Source: Exiguobacterium marinum DSM 16307
Lineage (GTDB): Bacteria; Bacillota; Bacilli; Exiguobacteriales; Exiguobacteriaceae
Assembly (NCBI RefSeq): GCF_000620845.1
Contig: NZ_KK211189.1
Coordinates: 318,501 to 382,500 of the forward strand
Reading direction: 5' to 3'
Length of the DNA: 64,000 nucleotides
The position numbers and the translations under genes are program-made. The notes under the pieces were generated by a model. The model made no database searches. It was not told the DNA's origin and saw nothing but the letters and a program-made list of their open reading frames with translations. Positions 60,059-64,000 of the stretch are shown in pieces. How positions within the stretch are numbered: position 1 is the first letter of the stretch; each line of letters starts with the position of its first letter.

Positions 60059-60575
60059 GTTGATTGATTCCTCCCCATTGTCCTCGCATGGCAAAAAGTA
60101 ACGGTATCATCGGTGTATGATACGGTATGAATTCATGCTGTTGAATCATCTGCAGAATCGTCGCTTCATCCGCCCATTTTACGGCTTGCACCTCAGATTC
60201 TTGAAGCGTCAGCTCATTCAAATCCACTTCCATTTCGACCAGATAAATGTCGTCAAACCCTTCATCAAAATTGACTGTCAGATGCGGTCGTGTCTGAGAT
60301 AGATCAAGCTTGAGCCCAATCTCCTCTTCGAGCTCCCGCATGGCGGCTTGTTGGCTCGTATCCCCTACCGTGGCACTTCCTCCGACCGTGATATCCCACA
60401 TGTTGGCCCAACCTTCCTTGAACGGTTGGCGCTGTTGAATCAACATCTCGCCCTTCTGGTTAAAGATACACACGTGAATGACAAGGTGATACTCGCCTTT
60501 TGGCAATCGACTTCCCCGTTGCCACGTGCGACCGGTTTTTTCTCGGTCCACCGTATAGACGTCCCAAAATTCCAT
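60033..60575 (-). CDS. Nudix hydrolase, IPP-isomerase-like subgroup
   Basis: A 180-residue Nudix protein. The box reads GGSATVGDTSQQAAMREL and continues EEEIGL, with Asp in place of the first conserved Glu. The N-terminal FWDVYTVDREKTG and HLVIHVCIFNQKGEMLIQQR are typical of the Yfcd/IPP-isomerase-like Nudix group. The substrate is unknown. ATG at 60575 has GGGGAGGATC upstream. It overlaps the DUF1349 gene and follows the LURP-like gene by 13 bases, so all three may form one operon. Confidence 0.87.
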   Translation of the reverse strand: MEFWDVYTVDREKTGRTWQRGSRLPKGEYHLVIHVCIFNQKGEMLIQQRQPFKEGWANMWDITVGGSATVGDTSQQAAMRELEEEIGLKLDLSQTRPHLTVNFDEGFDDIYLVEMEVDLNELTLQESEVQAVKWADEATILQMIQQHEFIPYHTPMIPLLFAMRGQWGGINQHAFIQMDQ

Positions 60576-60588
60576 TAGATCCTCCCCT

Positions 60589-61083
60589 TTATGTTGCAGC
60601 GCTAGATGCTGCTGCTTGATCGGCTTTCGCACAATCGATTGCTACGACGATGGAGATGAGAAGGTGCTCCATCTCTGGTTCTTCGACACGAATCTCGTAA
60701 CTATCTCCCCACGTGAACCATTTCTTTTGCACACTTCCGATAGAATGTCCGTTCTTCGTCACATCAAAATCCATGTCCCACCAATCGCCTTGGACATCGA
60801 TCCCGGCTGCATCGATGGAATATTTCGGTTTGAAGAATGAAAACTCTTTCGAGATGGTCATCATATCTGTGCCGTCCACTTCTACGAAAAACTTCGGCAA
60901 AAAGCTGAACGTCTTTTTTGTGATCGTCGTGACCGTCTGACCGTTCGTATCTTTGATTTCAAATGTTTTTGGAAACTTCATAAAGCTACCCTCGATGAAA
61001 TATTGGTCATGTCCGTCTGCATCCTTGATGGTGAAGCGCCCGCGTAAACTGAACACTTTTTGTTTCATGTAAAGCGTGTGCAT
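60589..61083 (-). CDS. LURP-one-related/YxjI family protein
   Basis: A 164-residue protein with the LURP-one (Tubby/scramblase-like) beta-barrel pattern: MKQKVFSLRGRFTIKDADG, YFIEGSFMKFPKTFEIKD, IDVQGDWWDMDF and GSVQKKWFTWGDSYEI. These proteins are of uncertain function and may contact membranes or lipids. ATG at 61083 has GGAGGG six bases upstream. It is the first gene of a unit with the Nudix and DUF1349 genes. The C-terminal tail is Ala/Ser-rich. Confidence 0.85.
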   Translation of the reverse strand: MHTLYMKQKVFSLRGRFTIKDADGHDQYFIEGSFMKFPKTFEIKDTNGQTVTTITKKTFSFLPKFFVEVDGTDMMTISKEFSFFKPKYSIDAAGIDVQGDWWDMDFDVTKNGHSIGSVQKKWFTWGDSYEIRVEEPEMEHLLISIVVAIDCAKADQAAASSAAT

Positions 61084-61147
61084 GATGATCCCTCCGATTT
61101 TATGTAGTCCTTTACGTACGAGTCCAATCTTGAAATCGATTCACTTA

Positions 61148-61344
61148 TCACGAAACAGTTTCTTTTGATACAGTTTCGAGAACTTCCGATAATCGGTCAC
61201 CTACCACGAAGCCATCCGGCAGTTCATACTTCTTCACGATTTCTGACACTAAATCGCCTTTATCCAACGTTTCGATTTGTTGAATGCTATATGTTTCTGT
61301 AATCCAACGATCCATTCCATATCAAAAATGACTACGTGTTTCAT
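61148..61344 (-). pseudogene. Remnant of a HAD-superfamily hydrolase gene
   Basis: An ATG at 61344 with AAGGG upstream begins MKHVVIFDMEW, a good HAD motif I region (VIFDxD). The frame then breaks; the neighbouring frame from 61315 to 61148 reads DRWITETYSIQQIETLDKG, then YELPDGFVVGDRLSEVLE, which matches the HAD motif IV region (VGDxxxD). The central ~130 residues of a normal HAD phosphatase, including motifs II and III, are missing. So an intact gene suffered a large internal deletion with a frame change. The rest of the 61084-61446 gap shows nothing else. Confidence 0.6.
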
Positions 61345-61420
61345 TCATTCCCTTCTTTCTAGATTGAAACTTCTTGGATTCTATCTAAAGGGATATCGGA
61401 AAGGTTGTACAGTATTTTAT

Positions 61421-61452
61421 GAAAAATAAAAAGCCTGACTCCCTCGTCAGGC
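61421..61452 (-). terminator. Terminator of the FusB-like gene
   Basis: GCCTGAC and GTCAGGC pair around six bases; on the minus strand TTTTTATTTTT follows. The stop codon is inside the stem. Confidence 0.85.
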
Positions 61453-62097
61453 CTGTAACGCTTTATGAACAAAAGTATGCAAAGCCTCTTGGCTCGTGAT
61501 ATGTTCGTTGCACGTCTTACTGTCTACACATATGTATGTGCCGATGGCTTTGTAATAGTCCGGATTTTTCGCTTGTTTCGCTTTCGTGATCGTAACGCAG
61601 TACGTCACGTCCGTGAACTGATTACAGAAGGCACATATGTTTTTCTTCGTATTCGTGCTCGGTTTACATACGATGCCAATCAATCGACCTTCATGTTGAC
61701 AAATCATCAACTTTTGCTTGGAACGTCCATCGTTCCAACTCAAATAAGTGAGTCGTCCAAAATCAACATCGGCTAGCTCCGGTAAGCGAAGCTTCTTCTG
61801 TTTCGGGAACAAATCCTTCAGCTGCTCGGCAGATACGACGGGAAATGGTTGAACCCATTCTTGTAATTGTTGCATGTACTCTTCGAACGCTTCGTTCGTC
61901 TGTAACGTCGAGAACTGTAAAAGCTTCAATTGTTCAGTCGTTGCCTCAGGGAATGCATAAATCACTTTCGACTGTGCCAAGTCGATGACTGCCCGCAAAA
62001 CAGAAGGCGGCAAGCTTTGCATTCGACTCTCTTTGACGAGCCTCACTTGTTCTTTGATGAGATTATATTGTTCGTTTTGAATAAATGGATCTGACAT
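61447..62097 (-). CDS. FusB/FusC family EF-G-binding protein
   Basis: A 216-residue protein with the FusB layout: an N-terminal helical part (FIQNEQYNLIKEQVRLVKESR) and a C-terminal treble-clef zinc domain with ICAFCNQFTDVTYC and YICVDSKTCNEHI. FusB-type proteins bind elongation factor G on the ribosome and can rescue it from fusidic acid; many chromosomal members probably have a housekeeping role. ATG at 62097 follows AAGGGGG by eight bases. It is separated from the upstream CD3324-type gene by a strong terminator, so it has its own promoter. Confidence 0.9.
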   Translation of the reverse strand: MSDPFIQNEQYNLIKEQVRLVKESRMQSLPPSVLRAVIDLAQSKVIYAFPEATTEQLKLLQFSTLQTNEAFEEYMQQLQEWVQPFPVVSAEQLKDLFPKQKKLRLPELADVDFGRLTYLSWNDGRSKQKLMICQHEGRLIGIVCKPSTNTKKNICAFCNQFTDVTYCVTITKAKQAKNPDYYKAIGTYICVDSKTCNEHITSQEALHTFVHKALQA

Positions 62098-62183
62098 CTT
62101 GTCGCCCCCTTCCTCAATCCTCAGTTTACAGGAGACGACGCTTCCTTACTGTGTACACTTTGATTAAGAAACATAGTCGACCT

Positions 62184-62214
62184 AAAAAGGTACGACTAGC
62201 GAACTAGTCGTACC
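62184..62214 (-). terminator. Terminator of the CD3324-type gene
   Basis: GGTACGACTAG and CTAGTCGTACC form a perfect 11-base stem around CGAA; on the minus strand TTTTTAGG follows. Confidence 0.88.
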
Positions 62215-62218
62215 TCCT

Positions 62219-62488
62219 TCATGTCGAGCAGTATACAATCTTTCGAATCGTGTGCGTCGCCAAATGATAGGATATGGCCAGACTTTCGATTCGCTCTCCG
62301 TTCCGAAACGCTGCGCGTATGGCTTCGTTTCGTTTCTCAAGTAATTGTTTCCCTCCGTTGACCGTTCCCCACTTCCGTTTCGTGTCGGTCGGGGTCGGCA
62401 CATATAACGTTTCACCTTGTACGTATTGTTGCACCTCTTGCAACAATCGTTCTGGCAGAATGTGTTGCGCATTGACGTACTTCATCAT
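62219..62488 (-). CDS. CD3324 family small helix-turn-helix protein
   Basis: An 89-residue protein. The start MKYVNAQHILPERLLQEVQQYVQGE and the end LAISYHLATHTIRKIV match the CD3324 family, which appears to carry a helix-turn-helix at the C-terminus; its function is not established. Two ATGs (62488 and 62485) follow AAGGAG with spacings of six and nine bases. The ribosome site can be covered by a leader hairpin, and a 36-codon leader ORF lies upstream, so translation may be controlled. Confidence 0.82.
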   Translation of the reverse strand: MMKYVNAQHILPERLLQEVQQYVQGETLYVPTPTDTKRKWGTVNGGKQLLEKRNEAIRAAFRNGERIESLAISYHLATHTIRKIVYCST

Positions 62489-62690
62489 ACCTCGCTCCTT
62501 ATTGAATGAATCCAATTCGATAAGGGAGCAAAGCCAAGTGGGTTACGTTAAATCAAGCGATCAAGGTATTCGTTTCGCCCCATGCAAGTGATCGCCTTTC
62601 GTCCAAATGGCTTTGCATGAGTGCGTGAAGACCTAGAAAATCGAAGCCGATTTTCCACGGGTATGCGCCTCCTTTGCGATGTGTCGTTCC
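62489..62690 (-). other. Structured leader RNA with competing helices upstream of the CD3324-type gene
   Basis: The leader has several long complementary pairs on the minus strand. CAUGCAA (62619-62613) pairs with UUGCAUG (62587-62581). GCGAUCA (62595-62589) pairs with UGAUCGC (62563-62557), so these two are interleaved as in a pseudoknot. GCAAAGCCA (62616-62608 complement) can instead pair downstream with UGGCUUUGC (62536-62528), competing with the first helix. GCUCCCUUAU (62529-62520) can pair with AUAAGGAGC (62502-62494), which covers the CD3324 ribosome site. A further perfect hairpin GAAAAUCG/CGAUUUUC lies at 62636-62655. This is the layout of a translational attenuator or riboswitch; no known class was recognised. 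Confidence 0.5.
62548..62658 (-). CDS. 36-codon leader ORF upstream of the CD3324-type gene
   Basis: A GTG at 62658 has AAAGGAGG nine bases upstream and opens a frame of 36 residues, beginning MENRLRFSRSSRTHAKPFGR and ending NEYLDRLI. The peptide is strongly basic in its first half. It begins about 30 bases after a good promoter and spans the competing helices of the leader, so translation of it would change the folding of the RNA. It may be a regulatory leader peptide or a small functional protein; no homologue is recognised. Confidence 0.5.
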   Translation of the reverse strand: MENRLRFSRSSRTHAKPFGRKAITCMGRNEYLDRLI

Positions 62691-62694
62691 TTCA

Positions 62695-62721
62695 ATTATA
62701 CCGAATTCAATGAATCGGCAA
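62695..62721 (-). promoter_or_regulatory. Promoter of the leader ORF/CD3324-type transcript
   Basis: On the minus strand a perfect TATAAT (62700-62695) follows TTGCCG (62721-62716) after 15 bases, or TTTGCC after 17. It lies just beyond the end of the GH3 gene. Confidence 0.6.
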
Positions 62722-62730
62722 AAGGGCGGC

Positions 62731-64000
62731 TCAGCCGTTCTTCATACTGAATTCATCTGCGAGCGTGAAGGACACGTCCTTCACTTCTAATCCGTTCAAC
62801 GCGAAATAAAGCTGGAGATAATTATGCTGATTCAAGAAGAAGATCTGCTTCGTCTGCGTCACCCATTCTCCGTCCGTCCCGTTAAACGTGAACGTTGCAC
62901 CCGGGATATTGTTCGCAAACAACGTCACCGGCATCTGTGCCAATTCTCCCGCATTCGAACGGGCAGTCAACGTGATGTCATACGTTCCGGTCTGGTCGAC
63001 CGAGATAGCGAAGACGTGTGTGTTTCCGGTCGAGGTATCGATTCCTGACAAATCAACGTGTTCCCCGTTTTCGAGATGTTGATAGTCCAACTCAAATGCA
63101 TCCTGTTGATTCGTTTCGTCTTCAAAGCCGAGCACCTCGACCGAACCATCATGAATCCCAAGCAGACGCTCCATCGCCGGTGATTTCAAGATGAATGAAC
63201 AAATGTTGTGCGCACTCCGCAACAACTCGCCTCGTGTCACCACACCTTCTTCGAGCGATACCATCGTATTGTCCTCGAATGAGTTGAGGTCTGGACGGTC
63301 AACGACCATGTACAAGTCGTTTTGCGAGCGAACCATCGCTGCCGTGTTTTTACGGTTGGCCGACTCATCCTCACGGAAGTTCACTTTTGCCCACCAGTCC
63401 GTCATGACAATCCCTTCAAAGCCCCACTCGTCACGTAAGATACGCGTGTTTTGGTCATACAGTCCAGCCGTCCAGATTCCGTTGACCGCACCATAAGTCG
63501 TCATGATTGACGTTGCACGTCCTTCTTTCACCGCCATCTCGAATCCTTTCAAATAAATCTCACGTAACGCCCGCTCCGAGACGACCGAATCGATATCGTG
63601 ACGATGTGCCTCTTGGTTGTTGGCGCTGAAGTGCTTGAGTGTGCCCGTCACGCCGACTCGATGCATGCCGTTTAATTGAGCGACCGCCATCTTTCCAGTC
63701 ACATGCGGATCTTCTGAGAAATACTCGAAGTTCCGTCCATTCAACGGATTGCGGTGAATGTTCATCCCTGGTCCGAGCAGCGTATCGACGCGATTTTTCC
63801 GCATCTCGAGTCCTGTCATCTCAAACAAGTCTTCGACGAGGTCGACGTTGAACGTGGACGCCAACAATGTCCCGTTCGGAAGCGCGAACGCCTTCGTCCC
63901 GATATCCATGCGAATCCCTGATGGACCATCGGCACAACAGGCCGCTGGAATCCCGAGCTCGTTCAATCGGTCGGACACCCCACCAAACGCAGCTGCCGTT
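62731..64000 (-). CDS. GH3 family glycosidase (beta-glucosidase type), 5' part beyond window
   Basis: At least 422 residues of a glycoside hydrolase family 3 enzyme; the frame stays open to the right edge. The catalytic barrel shows LGIPAACCADGPSGIR, LGPGMNIHRNPLNGRNFEYFSEDP, GTLKHFSANNQEAHRH (Lys-His substrate contact) and the nucleophile Asp in GIVMTDWWAKVNF. After the barrel comes a beta-rich domain (about residues 320-420) like a carbohydrate-binding module, but no alpha/beta-sandwich domain before the stop. That domain would have to precede the barrel, outside the window, as in GH3 enzymes with reversed domain order. It probably splits beta-glucan oligomers together with the GH16 enzyme. 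Confidence 0.9.
   Translation of the reverse strand, partial: TAAAFGGVSDRLNELGIPAACCADGPSGIRMDIGTKAFALPNGTLLASTFNVDLVEDLFEMTGLEMRKNRVDTLLGPGMNIHRNPLNGRNFEYFSEDPHVTGKMAVAQLNGMHRVGVTGTLKHFSANNQEAHRHDIDSVVSERALREIYLKGFEMAVKEGRATSIMTTYGAVNGIWTAGLYDQNTRILRDEWGFEGIVMTDWWAKVNFREDESANRKNTAAMVRSQNDLYMVVDRPDLNSFEDNTMVSLEEGVVTRGELLRSAHNICSFILKSPAMERLLGIHDGSVEVLGFEDETNQQDAFELDYQHLENGEHVDLSGIDTSTGNTHVFAISVDQTGTYDITLTARSNAGELAQMPVTLFANNIPGATFTFNGTDGEWVTQTKQIFFLNQHNYLQLYFALNGLEVKDVSFTLADEFSMKNG

Noticed and set aside
1-64000. CRISPR arrays, tRNA or rRNA genes, prophage or transposase genes
   Set aside because: No regularly spaced repeats, cloverleaf-like or rRNA-like sequences, integrase or transposase motifs were seen on either strand.

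Overview
The window looks like a chromosomal segment of a low-to-mid GC Bacillota (Bacillales). Most genes have strong GGAGG-type Shine-Dalgarno (SD) sites, TTG and GTG starts are frequent, and gene blocks end in rho-independent hairpins. CIRCE, cre-like, PerR-like and PurBox-like sites also point to this phylum. Gene content and base composition resemble Exiguobacterium; that genus call is inference, not proof. No rRNA, tRNA, insertion sequence, prophage or CRISPR array was seen.

Layout. 1-9.7 kb: a 2-hydroxyacid dehydrogenase (cut by the left edge), two tandem GTPases, a VOC protein, a formate/nitrite-type channel, an AGCS amino-acid symporter, YwbE with a tiny basic partner, a GH13 oligo-1,6-glucosidase under a LacI-type operator, and an esterase. 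10-24.4 kb: an FAD oxidoreductase, catalase KatE, an MFS transporter, a PAS-GGDEF cyclase, GMP reductase, an operon of a large GGDEF-EAL-GAF-GAF-GGDEF protein with MBL and GNAT enzymes, and a luciferase-like monooxygenase. 24.6-32 kb: a YjiH-type membrane protein, a C39-like protein, a UDG-like protein, RluF, a divergent SDR/TetR pair around a perfect palindrome, an unannotated small RNA, and htpG behind a CIRCE element.

32-37 kb is a restriction-modification island: an HNH nuclease, an m5C methyltransferase, a Sau3AI/MutH-like endonuclease, a Vsr-like nuclease and a BglII-like endonuclease. 37-47 kb returns to core functions: ahpC-ahpF, PadR/HAAS, an aldo/keto reductase, alcohol dehydrogenase, MarR, CarD and malate:quinone oxidoreductase. 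47.3-50.7 kb is an AT-rich two-gene cassette of a Nudix hydrolase converging on a PLD-helicase protein, a likely acquired accessory or defence unit. 50.7-64 kb: a histidine phosphatase, DegV, the adaA-alkA-ogt alkylation-repair operon, MprF, a secreted GH16 glucanase with tandem operators, a DUF1349-Nudix pair, a LURP-one-like protein, a HAD-hydrolase remnant, a FusB-like EF-G-binding protein, a CD3324-type HTH protein behind an elaborate leader with a small ORF, and a GH3 glycosidase cut by the right edge.

Themes: peroxide defence (KatE, AhpCF), alkylation repair, c-di-GMP signalling, polysaccharide use (GH13, GH16, GH3) and DNA-based defence. The least explained signals are the leader RNA at 62.5-62.7 kb, the small RNA upstream of htpG, and the Nudix-helicase cassette.
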